A stretch of DNA of 64,000 bases from Clostridia bacterium (GCA_016287245.1 JAEEWG010000004.1:86831-150830), one strand, 5' to 3'; shown: positions 1 through 10,016, counted from the stretch's first letter. Numbers and translations: made by a program. Notes: generated by a model from the sequence alone, not told the origin.

Positions 1-3000
1 CATCTGCCAGGCTAAAGTAGATCACATCACCGGAAACCGTCGCGCCCAGTGAAGTGGCCATCGAAGCGATCTCCGAAGAGATGGTGACCGGTGTATTCGA
101 GTTCGGAGAACGCAGCAGCTTCGCGCTGAATGCGAACGTAGTTCCCGGCGGGATCGACTGTCCTTCATCGAGCTGGACATTCTTCGTGATGGTATATTCT
201 CCGGTCTTTAATCTGTTTACAAATCCAATATGTACATCTTCCTCAAGATCAGTGATCGTGTACGAAAGACCCGCTGACCTTCTGCCGGCTGTCGTGATGT
301 AGTCCTCATCCTCGTCCTGTGTCACAACAACCTTATATCCGCCGGGCAGATCTTTGATCACATAAGAACCATCGTCCTTAAGATCAAAGGTCATCGTCTT
401 TCTTCCATCACTGAATGTCACGTCCGTGATCGAGCTCGGGAAAGCTACCTGCGTATCGCCGTTCCACAGCGTCGCCGTGTATGTAAAATTCTTCGTCTTG
501 CTGCCATACTCTTCAGAGAGGACCTCGTTAGAAACAGTCACATCGTACGTATCACGAGTATTCGTAAATGTGATTCCGCCGCCCTCTTTCGGGACATTCT
601 GAAGGGTGAATACCTTGCCGCCTCGATCTGTGCTGTCTGCATCATTTACAGAGACCGCCGTCCATCCCGGGGCATTTTCTTCGACTCTGATTTCACCACC
701 GATCGGCACGCCCTTGATCGTCATGCTTTCACCGTTTTTGAGTTTCAGCGTTTTTCCGTCATATTCGGCCGGAGTCACTACATAACCATTGGTATTAAAG
801 ACAGAAACGGTGAATCCGAACTCTTCATTTCCCGTTGTGTAGTCATCCGGGGTCACGACCTTCGTGATAGTCACATCCGTATTGGTCCTGGTGTTCGTAT
901 AATCTACAGGTACCGTCGTTCCCGAAGTATAAAGAGCTCTTCCCGACAAGGTGTAATTTCTGTTATTTCCTGTCGGGTTGTTAAATGTCGGTTTTGCTCC
1001 GTCATAGGTAGATACGGAAGCGGTATCTGTCATTGTTGCCGTCTGCCCGTTAATAGAAACAGTGACCGTATAATCCGGATCGGATACTTCCGTGATCTTG
1101 ATCGACTGGAAGAATACACTTACAGAGCGAGTTCCATTCGAATTGATATTTCCTGTCTGTTCAGATGCATCGTAATAGAGAGGGATCGTGATAGATTCTC
1201 CATCCTTTAAAGTAAACATCTGATTCTCATCAGAAGAAGTCGGATCAGACACCGATTCGGTGAAATTCACCCACAACCGACCACTTCTGGTTACTGTACC
1301 CGTATATCTTGTCGTTGTGATCACGGCATTAAAGGTAAAGTCCTTCGCGGCCTGGCTTGCGGTAAGCGGTGATCCGTCCCCGTTAGCCACGGTCTTTGTG
1401 ATCGTCACATCGATGTGATCCGCCTTGATCCAGGAAGTATAGAGATCCATATCCCGAAGGACAGGGGTTCCGAGTTCATAGAGATTATCGATCTGATCGA
1501 TCGTCTTCGCAGCGTTCTGATGCGAAGTGACTGTGACCCAGCGGTAGAACAGGTTGCCCTGCGATGTCCAGGTCGGCTGAGACGGCATACGCAGGATGTC
1601 GCCCTTGATCATGGTGACAACATGGGTATAGTTACTGCCGGGAACGTAGTACGTTGTATCTCCATCCGTCCAGGTCTGCTGGTTGTTATAAAGATGGAAT
1701 GTGACTTTTACTTCCTCGCCCCAGATCGCGTAAAGCGTCATACCGTGATCTACTTCTGTGGTGAAATCCCAAAGAAGTGAACTCTTAATGACTGCCATAT
1801 TATTGATACCTTCCGCCTGACTGGTTCCCGGAAGCGTGTATGCTGCAGGATCACAGGCGGCCGCATCCGCATCTGCTGTCCAGCCGATGAATAAGTAGTC
1901 GGGTCTTGTCGGATCGGAAGGTTCTGTGATTGCAGAAGAATTTCCGCCACTGAAATCGATCGGCTCATACGGAAGTCCGTCTTCATCTACATAGACCAGC
2001 GAACTGCTGCTTGCGACCGTGCTATAGTCGGAGCCTGTACGTGTATCTGTCCAGACCGCTGTAGGTGCATTCACATCGAAGAAGACTGTATCTACACCAT
2101 CAAAGTAAACATGTACACCCTCAGGATCGACATGGAGCAGATCTGTTAACGTGTAGGTCGCTCCGGAAGATCTGTATAGTCCGGCCGTTGCCATGGCGGT
2201 CTGATTTCCCTGGAAGTAAGAAGTGATATTCAGAAGCTGCGCGGTATTGGTGTTAGTTCCATTGATCGTGAACTCCTCACCAGCACCATATGGAACGGCG
2301 AACTTTATGCTCTTACCCGGGTTCAGCGTAACTGTTGTCTGTGTATATTTCTCACGTCCAAATACACCCGTAGCCTCGTTAACAACGGTCATAGCATCGC
2401 CTGTACCGGAGATATTAAACGTCACGTCAGAAGATGTTCTGTTCGTGAAAGTAACATATACCATAGGCTCCCAGACGGCATAAAGACGTGTGCTGTCCGT
2501 TCTCTGCACGGAAATCACGGAATCTGCAGCGAAGGTAGGAACAAACGGATCACCTGTACGAAGATCATCATCCGTCGCACCTGTTCTGGTCATAGAGTAG
2601 TCCGAACCTTCGTCAAAACCGATCAGGAAGTAACCCATATCATGCTTGAAATAGTTACCACTCGCATCATAAGGCGCATCCAAAGTGCCTGGAGTTACCG
2701 CATATTTATATACATGTACTGCATTGTTCGACTGCATATCGCCAAAGACGATCTCATTTTCGCTTTGATCTTCAACAACAACACCTGTACCCGTCCAGCC
2801 GGAAACAGTCGTGATATCCACATCGCCGGTAAGCGCGCTTCCATTACCATTGGTCAGGTGGCCATCGTTGGCATGAAGCATCAGGTTGGCCACTTTCGGA
2901 CGGCGGTCAGAAGTGCTGAGCGTCTGGTAAACTGCCTGCATATGGATACAGCCGTTATTATCCGCATCACTTGCATCAATGATGAATTCGGTCGGTTCGG

Positions 3001-6000
3001 CGTAATAGACATTGTGTCTCGGTGTATAGATGGCATGGCCGTTTGCGTCGTAACCCTGGAAATCTACTACCTGCCAGCCGCGGAAGATAATTTCATCACC
3101 GGCATCCAGTCCATTCACAGTAATACCGGTCGGCTGTTGGAGCGTGGTAGTCTGCGCGCCGTCATTATACTTCTCATCGTTCGGATTCGCAGGATCCGTC
3201 CATGCGACGATCTGACCATTGACCACCGCTTCGGAACCATCATCCAGAGTCAGGATATAAGACGGATCATAAGAGATATAGTAAGAACCTACCCGGCGCC
3301 ATACCGCACGGAGTGTCATCTCACCTTCGATTGCATTTGCGAAACTATACGGCGTATCAGAAACGGTTCCATCCGGATTCACCTTATACCATCCGACAAA
3401 TGCGTAAGATCCGCTGGGTACTTCCTGATAGAGTACATAGTTACCCATACCGTTCTTTTTCACGTACATGGATTTGAATTCTTCAAATGTCGCAGGGATC
3501 GTACCATCGTAATATCCTGGATTCGCAGCTTCATGCCAGGCCTGTGTGGCTTTGCAGTACTTGTAATAAGCAAGGAGTTGGCTTTCCGTAAGATACAGTG
3601 CGTTACGCATATCTGCGTGAATACCCCATTCACCGCTGGTATTGTTGAACTGCATGTTTACGTAATAGTACTTCGTACCATCATCTGCGCCATTATATTC
3701 TACATATGTGCGCTCCAGTTCATATTCACCGATCGCCGTTCCGTACATCGCACTAAAGTAAGTGGAGTAAGCGGTGTTATGACCCGAGCCGACCGCCGAC
3801 AGAGTCGTCGCCCAAGAAGGCATCGTGCCCACAGTATCGCCATTTGCATTCCACGCTGCGATCCACTTCGGATCAGAAGCATTCGCCGAAGTGAAACCAT
3901 CCAGATAGAATGTCGGCTTCTCACCATCCTCAGGCTCCGTGTAGTTGATGTGATCGATCACACCACCATTGGGATCGATGCTGATCGTATAGTAGATCGG
4001 CGTCCATTTACCGTAGACTTTTTTATCTGCGTCCGGCATGGTCGTTGTAAAATCAAAGCGTTCCGTACATGCCGCATCCTCGAACCATCCACCGAATTCA
4101 TAATGATCAGGGATCTCTGATCCTGTCGGACGGACCGCATTCTCAAGATCATCCGGATGAGCAGTATAGTCGAACTTCTCAAGCGAAGTCTCGTAAAGAA
4201 CACCCTCTTTGACGACGGATTTGGCAGCCATACCGGTCGCAACCGGATAGTTGTAGTCAAAGGTGAATTTTCTTTCGGATCGGAGATAGTAGCAATAGAT
4301 CTCTGTGGCATCCGAATTATCCCATGCGCCTGTGCTTCCACCATAGGAATTAAAGGCCTGCGGCAGGTAGTCCGGGCTCTTGTAAAAACCGACCAAAGGC
4401 AGATAGTCCTCGGCCTCTGTAAAGAAGCCGTATCTGGCGACCGTATGATGATAAAGTTTAAATCTTTTTCCGTTATACGTCCGATCGTTCGCCGAAGGAG
4501 CTTCATCCGGAAGCGGTTCGATATAGTAATAAAGATTCTTTTGACCATTGGTCGATGTATTCAGACGGAACGTAATATCCTCATCCGGCATAATATCGAG
4601 ATATACAAGGACCTGGCTGTATGTAGAGCTGTTCTGCGGCTGCCAGCGTTCTCCCTGATTATACGTCACACCATTGGTTCCGACGATCGGGAAATTAGCT
4701 GAAATGTTATCCTCATACAGATCTTTGATCGTCTTGATCGTAGTCCATCGGTTGCCCGACTGCACCTGGAAAGACAGTGTATGTACATTTCTGTCATAGT
4801 AAATGTTGACAACGGACGATCCGTCACCGCGTACTGTAGCGCTATTCATTGTGACAGGGTCTGTCGTCCGCAGATGGAATCCCTTAAAATCATTTCTGGT
4901 CCCATTGTTCGTAGTCAGGCTTCTGTATGCATTCAGGTTCAGCTGGTCCACAGTAAGACCGGAGGCACTGGAAACAACAGATGAAAGCACATTCGGATCG
5001 AGCGCATAATAATCGTAGGTCTTATGAGCATTATCCGCATCCGGATCATCCGTCACTCTCTGCTTCCAGATAACTACTGTATATGAAGAATTCGCTTTTT
5101 CTGCCCATTCGGCGTAGAACGTTAAAGACTCAAGAGGATACTTGATCGTCAGTTCGCCGTTCTTGATGGTATAGGCCACGCCTGTCTGCGGGTTGCCGTC
5201 ATTATCCAGATATGTTCCATTAATGGTAAGATCCACAGAGGAGAGGAAATTACCGTTGGAATCAGTCACACGCTGGTAGATCGGGTCTTCGTGATTTGCA
5301 TCGTTATAACCTGTGATGACGCGCCATCCTGCGAAGTCATAACCGGCTCTGCTGGTGGTCGGAAGCGAAGTAACGGTTCCGCCTACGCTGGCGCCGCCTT
5401 CCTGCGAGTTGAATTCTGCCAGAGTGAACTGGGCCGGAACATACTGCGCGCCATTTCCACTATCACCTACATTAAAGTACAGCCAGCGGCCTTCCTGGAA
5501 GTAAGGATACAGATCCATGTGATCCGTGACTTCGATAGACTTCGTAATGGGGTTACCATTATCGTCCATGGTCTGAACCGATACCCATGTATTATTGGCA
5601 CGATACTGCCAGCCACGGAAGATCCTTCGGATCGTGTCGGTCGCCTGAGCACTTACATCGCTGATCAGTACGGTTTCTGTATTATCGGAACCCAGAATGA
5701 TCAGTTTTCTTGTGAGAAGGTTACTATTCGGGCTTACTGCATAAGCAAGTTCATGGAAATTGACGAAGCAGTAATCCTCATAGATCGGAGCTACGTAGAT
5801 ATGTGCACTGTAGTCAGTTGCGTCCATATCCGCGGTCTCCGTATAGGTATGACCATTGGCCGTCCAGGTCATGGTAAAGGTTCCGTCGCCGTTATTTGCA
5901 ACGGAGATCGGAGTTTCAAAAGGAAGGTGCTTCGGGGCATCCGTCCAGCGGAAAGTATAGGAATTCCCGCTTTGCGAAGTGACATCAACCACATACCAGC

Positions 6001-6817
6001 CATAGAAGAACTTGCTTGTCTGGTTCGGCGGATTGGCGATCATCTCCAGGGTCTCCCCATCTTGAACGATCTGCGTGGTCTGCATCTGGTTTGCCGTATT
6101 GGGGAATTCAAATGGAGCTACTGTATAGTAATACTGTCCGCCCACTTCACTTTCCTGAGTGGAAGTATCCGTTACCGGAGCAAGGTAATGGATCGTAAAG
6201 CGCGGGGTGACGACTTCTCCGCCCTCGTGATCTACGATGGCATATACAGAGAAGCCTTCTGCTGTAAATTCAACAACTGTCGTATCACCTTCATTGGAAG
6301 TCGTGGTATTTTCCAGTACTTCTGCATTTCCGTCACCCGGTTCGGATGGGAAGTGGACGACCTTGAGATCTTCAGATTTCGTGTCTTCCAGTTCGATCTG
6401 CATATTTACGGAAGATCCGTCATTCGGCTGGAGTTCTTCACCGTCTTTAACGATCTTGATATCGAACAGATGGGCATATCCGATCGTATCGCTCTCCAGG
6501 ACTGTCTTTGTATCTTCAATATACTGATCGTATTCTGGACCTTCCGTGATTTCGGAAATACTAAGCTCCGCATCTTCCGGGAGACCGGAATCAGACGAAT
6601 AGCTGGCTGTGAAGTGATAGGCTTTTCCATTACTGCCGGTGAGGACTTTCTCAAGAACAGTAATATCTTCTGAAGCTCCGCTATCTGCAATAACAGAGGA
6701 AGAACGGAGGAATGGGGAAGGGATCATCGAGATCGGGAAAACGGACAGCACTAAAGAAGCGGCCAGGACCGTAGCGATATAAGAACGAGCAAGTTTTTTC
6801 GACCAGTTCTTAAACAT
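1..6817 (-). CDS. Giant repeat surface adhesin of the pilus locus (3' part outside window)
   Basis: The frame is open from an ATG at 6817 to the window edge, giving at least 2272 residues without a stop. The N-terminus has a basic stretch and a hydrophobic signal peptide, then a module seen in clostridial adhesins that ends in a run like EGFSVYAIVDHEGG. Most of the rest consists of beta-rich repeats of Listeria-Bacteroides (InlB_B) type, with signatures such as GGWFEDAACT...DKKVYGKWTP and FVGWYKVNPDG, followed towards the left edge by prealbumin-like modules (TITKVVTPDDY, TITKNVQLDE). The C-terminal sorting signal is not in view. The start overlaps the sortase stop by 8 bases, so the two are probably co-translated. 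By analogy with streptococcal FCT loci this is the likely ancillary or tip adhesin. Its ligand is unknown. Confidence 0.85.
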   Translation of the reverse strand, partial: MFKNWSKKLARSYIATVLAASLVLSVFPISMIPSPFLRSSSVIADSGASEDITVLEKVLTGSNGKAYHFTASYSSDSGLPEDAELSISEITEGPEYDQYIEDTKTVLESDTIGYAHLFDIKIVKDGEELQPNDGSSVNMQIELEDTKSEDLKVVHFPSEPGDGNAEVLENTTTSNEGDTTVVEFTAEGFSVYAIVDHEGGEVVTPRFTIHYLAPVTDTSTQESEVGGQYYYTVAPFEFPNTANQMQTTQIVQDGETLEMIANPPNQTSKFFYGWYVVDVTSQSGNSYTFRWTDAPKHLPFETPISVANNGDGTFTMTWTANGHTYTETADMDATDYSAHIYVAPIYEDYCFVNFHELAYAVSPNSNLLTRKLIILGSDNTETVLISDVSAQATDTIRRIFRGWQYRANNTWVSVQTMDDNGNPITKSIEVTDHMDLYPYFQEGRWLYFNVGDSGNGAQYVPAQFTLAEFNSQEGGASVGGTVTSLPTTSRAGYDFAGWRVITGYNDANHEDPIYQRVTDSNGNFLSSVDLTINGTYLDNDGNPQTGVAYTIKNGELTIKYPLESLTFYAEWAEKANSSYTVVIWKQRVTDDPDADNAHKTYDYYALDPNVLSSVVSSASGLTVDQLNLNAYRSLTTNNGTRNDFKGFHLRTTDPVTMNSATVRGDGSSVVNIYYDRNVHTLSFQVQSGNRWTTIKTIKDLYEDNISANFPIVGTNGVTYNQGERWQPQNSSTYSQVLVYLDIMPDEDITFRLNTSTNGQKNLYYYIEPLPDEAPSANDRTYNGKRFKLYHHTVARYGFFTEAEDYLPLVGFYKSPDYLPQAFNSYGGSTGAWDNSDATEIYCYYLRSERKFTFDYNYPVATGMAAKSVVKEGVLYETSLEKFDYTAHPDDLENAVRPTGSEIPDHYEFGGWFEDAACTERFDFTTTMPDADKKVYGKWTPIYYTISIDPNGGVIDHINYTEPEDGEKPTFYLDGFTSANASDPKWIAAWNANGDTVGTMPSWATTLSAVGSGHNTAYSTYFSAMYGTAIGEYELERTYVEYNGADDGTKYYYVNMQFNNTSGEWGIHADMRNALYLTESQLLAYYKYCKATQAWHEAANPGYYDGTIPATFEEFKSMYVKKNGMGNYVLYQEVPSGSYAFVGWYKVNPDGTVSDTPYSFANAIEGEMTLRAVWRRVGSYYISYDPSYILTLDDGSEAVVNGQIVAWTDPANPNDEKYNDGAQTTTLQQPTGITVNGLDAGDEIIFRGWQVVDFQGYDANGHAIYTPRHNVYYAEPTEFIIDASDADNNGCIHMQAVYQTLSTSDRRPKVANLMLHANDGHLTNGNGSALTGDVDITTVSGWTGTGVVVEDQSENEIVFGDMQSNNAVHVYKYAVTPGTLDAPYDASGNYFKHDMGYFLIGFDEGSDYSMTRTGATDDDLRTGDPFVPTFAADSVISVQRTDSTRLYAVWEPMVYVTFTNRTSSDVTFNISGTGDAMTVVNEATGVFGREKYTQTTVTLNPGKSIKFAVPYGAGEEFTINGTNTNTAQLLNITSYFQGNQTAMATAGLYRSSGATYTLTDLLHVDPEGVHVYFDGVDTVFFDVNAPTAVWTDTRTGSDYSTVASSSSLVYVDEDGLPYEPIDFSGGNSSAITEPSDPTRPDYLFIGWTADADAAACDPAAYTLPGTSQAEGINNMAVIKSSLLWDFTTEVDHGMTLYAIWGEEVKVTFHLYNNQQTWTDGDTTYYVPGSNYTHVVTMIKGDILRMPSQPTWTSQGNLFYRWVTVTSHQNAAKTIDQIDNLYELGTPVLRDMDLYTSWIKADHIDVTITKTVANGDGSPLTASQAAKDFTFNAVITTTRYTGTVTRSGRLWVNFTESVSDPTSSDENQMFTLKDGESITIPLYYDASEQTGNINSNGTRSVSVFFQSIKITEVSDPDYTVTVSINGQTATMTDTASVSTYDGAKPTFNNPTGNNRNYTLSGRALYTSGTTVPVDYTNTRTNTDVTITKVVTPDDYTTGNEEFGFTVSVFNTNGYVVTPAEYDGKTLKLKNGESMTIKGVPIGGEIRVEENAPGWTAVSVNDADSTDRGGKVFTLQNVPKEGGGITFTNTRDTYDVTVSNEVLSEEYGSKTKNFTYTATLWNGDTQVAFPSSITDVTFSDGRKTMTFDLKDDGSYVIKDLPGGYKVVVTQDEDEDYITTAGRRSAGLSYTITDLEEDVHIGFVNRLKTGEYTITKNVQLDEGQSIPPGTTFAFSAKLLRSPNSNTPVTISSEIASMATSLGATVSGDVIYFSLAD

Positions 6818-7982
6818 CAGCCTTCTCTTCTCCTAATTCTTCTTTCTTCTTTTTTCCGGAACAGAGTTCTTCTGTTACCAGTGCCATACCGAGGATGATC
6901 AGCATCCAGGGTGTGTATTTATCCATAATGATCATCGGCAGCTTCATGTTCTCATATGTGATGAATATCATGATCGCGATGACAGCCAGGATGATATTGC
7001 CCAGAGGACCTGCAAATTCTCTAAGAGTCCTCTTTCTTTCTTCTTTCTTTGCTGCCCAGTCCGAGATATACGGCATGATCGTCGTAATCGTCAGAAGCAG
7101 GCAGCACAGATTCAGGATCGACCATCCTGATCCGTCGTAGGGATCTCCGGTCTTTACGATGACCGCGCCTTTGTTGTCCTTATCGTCGTCCGGAGCAGGC
7201 GTCGGAGTCGGTTCATCCGGCTTCGGCGAAGGCGTCGGCTCGACATTCTTTCCGGATTCCGTGATCTTACAAATAAGAACGAGTCTTCCGTCTGTCGCAT
7301 TTCCCTCGCATGTGGAGAGAACGATGAACTTGTCTGCATCTGTGACATTCGGATTTTCGTTGATCACCTTGATGTTTCCGTTGTTCTTGATCTGATTCTG
7401 GTATTCTTCCCAGGTAAGAGACGTTCTGTCGTAGATATCTTTTTCATACGCATCGGTCTCAAGAAGCGAAACCACTTCGATGTCATACGCCCCGTCCTTT
7501 GTCACGAGGGTTCCTGTGAGGTGTTCTTTGAAGTAATCCTCTTCGATATACTTGGAAAGGTCGCCAAACATGGCACCATTGTCCATGTGGTGACCATAAA
7601 GGAGTGAATACGATTCACTGTAATCTGAGAGGTTCTTCGCCTGCAGATAGATCGCACCCGTAAGAGACGGATCTTTGTACTCGTCATGGCTTGCATAGTA
7701 CACATCATCATCGCCCTGAACGACCGGGTAATCAATGTGCGTATCATCCATGGTGATCCAGCCGTTTGCATCCGGGATATTCTCCAGAAGTCCATTGATG
7801 GAAACGGAGTCCTCTTTTACTTCCGGCTTGTACTCGATCGATCGGGAACCATATGCACGGTTCTGCACATACTGGTTTTCATAGATCATGTAGCCGGAAA
7901 AAGCCATAATGGAGACAGAGGTGACGGTCGCCACTGCTGAAACAAGCGTATTTGCAATTTTCAAAGCGGATGCAAATGCCAT
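6810..7982 (-). CDS. Class B-type (pilin) sortase with C-terminal membrane extension
   Basis: Membrane transpeptidase expected to polymerise or anchor the neighbouring pilin. One N-terminal transmembrane segment (about residues 8-33) is followed by a sortase domain with the catalytic set visible: His131 in YGHHMDNGAMF, Cys225 in VLSTCEG and Arg233 in DGRLVLICKI. The order and spacing fit SrtB-type enzymes, including those of streptococcal FCT-3/4 pilus loci. After a Pro/Thr/Asp linker (about 245-265) comes IVKTGDPYDGSG and then three hydrophobic segments ending in a Lys/Glu-rich tail. That extension is not part of an ordinary SrtB. It lies 11 bases downstream of the SipA-like gene and overlaps the giant adhesin start, so the three genes look like one transcript. 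Confidence 0.9.
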   Translation of the reverse strand: MAFASALKIANTLVSAVATVTSVSIMAFSGYMIYENQYVQNRAYGSRSIEYKPEVKEDSVSINGLLENIPDANGWITMDDTHIDYPVVQGDDDVYYASHDEYKDPSLTGAIYLQAKNLSDYSESYSLLYGHHMDNGAMFGDLSKYIEEDYFKEHLTGTLVTKDGAYDIEVVSLLETDAYEKDIYDRTSLTWEEYQNQIKNNGNIKVINENPNVTDADKFIVLSTCEGNATDGRLVLICKITESGKNVEPTPSPKPDEPTPTPAPDDDKDNKGAVIVKTGDPYDGSGWSILNLCCLLLTITTIMPYISDWAAKKEERKRTLREFAGPLGNIILAVIAIMIFITYENMKLPMIIMDKYTPWMLIILGMALVTEELCSGKKKKEELGEEKADV

Positions 7983-7993
7983 CTATATCTCCT

Positions 7994-8527
7994 TTAAAAG
8001 TTTCTCTGCCGGATCACAAGAAGAAGAGTCCCCTTGATCTCATCAGATTTGACGGTACCGTAATACCGGCTGTCTACGCCGGTCCTTCTGTTATCTCCTA
8101 AAACGAAGTATTCTCCTGAGCCCAGGGTGATCGGATAGCTGACGTAATCGGTATATGGATAGGTAAGGCTGTAGATCTTATCTTCCACGATGAGATTGCC
8201 GTTGATCTTGACCGACCCGTCTTCCGTGATCTCCACAGTATCGCCGGGAATGGCGACCACACGTGCAACACAAGTGTTACCATCCTTTTTGAAAACGATC
8301 ACATCCTGCGAGACCGGCGACTTATCTATTCGGGAATAGATGATGCGGTCTCCCATATTCAGGGCAGGAGTCATATCGTAAGTTCCCACTGTATCCACTC
8401 CGATGATAAAGGCGAACATGATCCATAAACTGATGATAATGATAAAGCAATTACGTACGAATCTCCGGATACCGGTCTTCGATTTCGCGAGTTTTTCACG
8501 GATTTTACTAAGCTTCTCTTTGAACAT
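7994..8527 (-). CDS. Signal peptidase I-like protein lacking the catalytic dyad (SipA-like)
   Basis: The protein (177 residues) has one N-terminal membrane anchor and the S26 fold boxes in order: a box B region reading GTYDMTPALNMGD, a box D region reading VARVVAIPGDTVEI, and box E reading YFVLGDNRRTGVDSR. In active type I signal peptidases the residue before the box B Met is the nucleophilic Ser, and the box D position is the general-base Lys (as in VKRxxGxPGD). Here they are Asp and Ala. The same kind of double substitution is known in SipA of Streptococcus pyogenes pilus loci, where the protein assists pilin polymerisation without peptidase activity. I infer the same role here. The ATG at 8527 is preceded in frame by a TTG at 8530, and no good Shine-Dalgarno is visible. 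Confidence 0.88.
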   Translation of the reverse strand: MFKEKLSKIREKLAKSKTGIRRFVRNCFIIIISLWIMFAFIIGVDTVGTYDMTPALNMGDRIIYSRIDKSPVSQDVIVFKKDGNTCVARVVAIPGDTVEITEDGSVKINGNLIVEDKIYSLTYPYTDYVSYPITLGSGEYFVLGDNRRTGVDSRYYGTVKSDEIKGTLLLVIRQRNF

Positions 8528-8552
8528 CAATTTAATCGAAGAAGCAAGAACC

Positions 8553-8572
8553 GGCCATTTTTACTATATGAC
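8553..8572 (-). promoter_or_regulatory. Shared motif upstream of the SipA-like gene
   Basis: The plus strand reads GGCCATTTTTACTATATGAC, closely matching GGCCTATTTACTATATGG at 10088-10105 upstream of the pilin. On the coding (minus) strand both contain CATATAGTAAA followed by GGCC. TATAGT resembles a -10 box, but no matching -35 was found. It may be a regulator site or an internal promoter of the pilus operon. Confidence 0.35.
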
Positions 8573-8642
8573 CCGTCCTTGCTTTCTCCCCTTTTTCATA
8601 CTAGTGATACGTGGGCACGTGATCGCTCCTAATGCTAATTAT

Positions 8643-10016
8643 TTAGGCTTCTTCCTTCTTCTTCCAGCGGCGGCTTACTACGAAGAGAGCTGCTGCTGCA
8701 CCGAACAGAAGGATGTACGGAGCGCTTCTGACGATGATTCCTGTTGGGGAAATCAACTGAAGGACGTTATCGATCTCAACTGTATGCAGACCTGTTGCGT
8801 CATCGTTCTGATTTGCAGTTGTTGTGATCGTGCCAAGATTCGAGTTATAGTCCTGAGCGGAATATGCAACAAAAGCTCCCGGTGTAGATGTGCTTGTAAT
8901 ATCCTTTGCCGTACCTGCTGTTCCATCTACTGTGACTGTCGTACGGTAAATGGTACCGGTAACATCGTTCGTCTCGTATACATCTACCTGAGTTCCGCAA
9001 GGAATACCGATATACTTGACAGAACCGCCGTCAGAGATCTTCACAAGACCATCAAGGCTACTTGCCGCTACCGCGTCATGTGCATAGTCAGTTACTTTGC
9101 TGTTATCCGCAATATCCGCAATCAGTTTTACATTCTGTGTTACTTTTGCATTGGTATAGTCTACCTGGATCGGGAACTTGTGCGAAGCACTGTACGCATC
9201 ACCGGTAAGCGTCTTACTGACTGTTACATTGAATGTATAGTAAGAATCCGCTTTGATCTCTGTATTGTCGTTTGTTGCCGCGACAAAACCGTTGGTCTTA
9301 ACAGCGCCTTTGACATCGGTATCATTGGTCGGATCGATGTCTTCGTTATCATACATGCAGACGTAACCATATATATCCCAGTCAGTTGCCAAAGATCCAT
9401 CCGTAAATGTATCCGAACGGCGAACATAGACATCGAGATAACGTGTATGACCACCTGTCGAATCGGTCGTCTCGGTTACACCGGTATTGTCATATGTAAA
9501 ACCGGTCTTCAGATCCTCGGTCAGTACGTAGCGGTAAACGCCGGGCTCTGTGAATACAACATTTGTAAAATCAATGGTAAGGTACTTATAGTTTTCTTTA
9601 CCAGTCTTTTCAGTATTCAGCGTCTCAGCCGGTGTCCATGAAATCTCATTCGCTGCAGTACCCGTCATAGAAACGTTTGTCGTAATGCCCGCCAATGTTG
9701 CTTTCGTGATCGCAACCCCGGAAGCATGGTCGGTCGTTTCATCCGTTACCGTATATCCGTTTGTATCTCCTGCAATGGAATAAGAATAAGTAATCGTTGG
9801 TGCATTGACTACGTCTTCATCCACATTGTAAGCAGTGATCTCTTTAGCGATCTTTACTTTCTTGGACTGAGAAACCGGCGTATCCGGTGTTGTGTAACCG
9901 CCGACCTCTCCTCCGGTAAGCTCTGCTTCTCCTGCAGCAAACAGCGTAGAGCTAAGGCTCATAACCACTGCAACCGAAACAATCAAAGCACCAATCTTTT
10001 TAAGTGTCTTTTTCAT
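8643..10016 (-). CDS. Major pilin, Spy0128/FctA-like isopeptide-domain protein
   Basis: This 457-residue protein is exported and sortase-anchored. A signal peptide (about residues 1-28, ending LSSTLFAAGE) is followed by two beta domains. The first contains FTEPGVYRYVLTED, matching the GxYxYxxxE signature of the streptococcal pilin isopeptide-linkage repeat, whose Glu catalyses an internal Lys-Asn bond. The C-terminus is a sorting signal: ISPTG, then a segment starting VRSAPYILLFG and ending RRWKKKEEA. The xPTG-x5-APY layout is that of FctA/T-antigen pilins rather than LPXTG proteins. The neighbouring pseudo-peptidase and class B-type sortase fit this assignment. RBS GGAGGATGG lies ahead of the ATG. 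It is the first gene of the locus and presumably the most transcribed. Confidence 0.88.
   Translation of the reverse strand: MKKTLKKIGALIVSVAVVMSLSSTLFAAGEAELTGGEVGGYTTPDTPVSQSKKVKIAKEITAYNVDEDVVNAPTITYSYSIAGDTNGYTVTDETTDHASGVAITKATLAGITTNVSMTGTAANEISWTPAETLNTEKTGKENYKYLTIDFTNVVFTEPGVYRYVLTEDLKTGFTYDNTGVTETTDSTGGHTRYLDVYVRRSDTFTDGSLATDWDIYGYVCMYDNEDIDPTNDTDVKGAVKTNGFVAATNDNTEIKADSYYTFNVTVSKTLTGDAYSASHKFPIQVDYTNAKVTQNVKLIADIADNSKVTDYAHDAVAASSLDGLVKISDGGSVKYIGIPCGTQVDVYETNDVTGTIYRTTVTVDGTAGTAKDITSTSTPGAFVAYSAQDYNSNLGTITTTANQNDDATGLHTVEIDNVLQLISPTGIIVRSAPYILLFGAAAALFVVSRRWKKKEEA

Noticed and set aside
2642..4120. Long plus-strand open frame inside the giant adhesin gene
   Set aside because: It is antisense to an uninterrupted, repeat-bearing reading frame with clear domain signatures; its own translation is Arg/Ile-rich without known motifs and has no ribosome-binding site.
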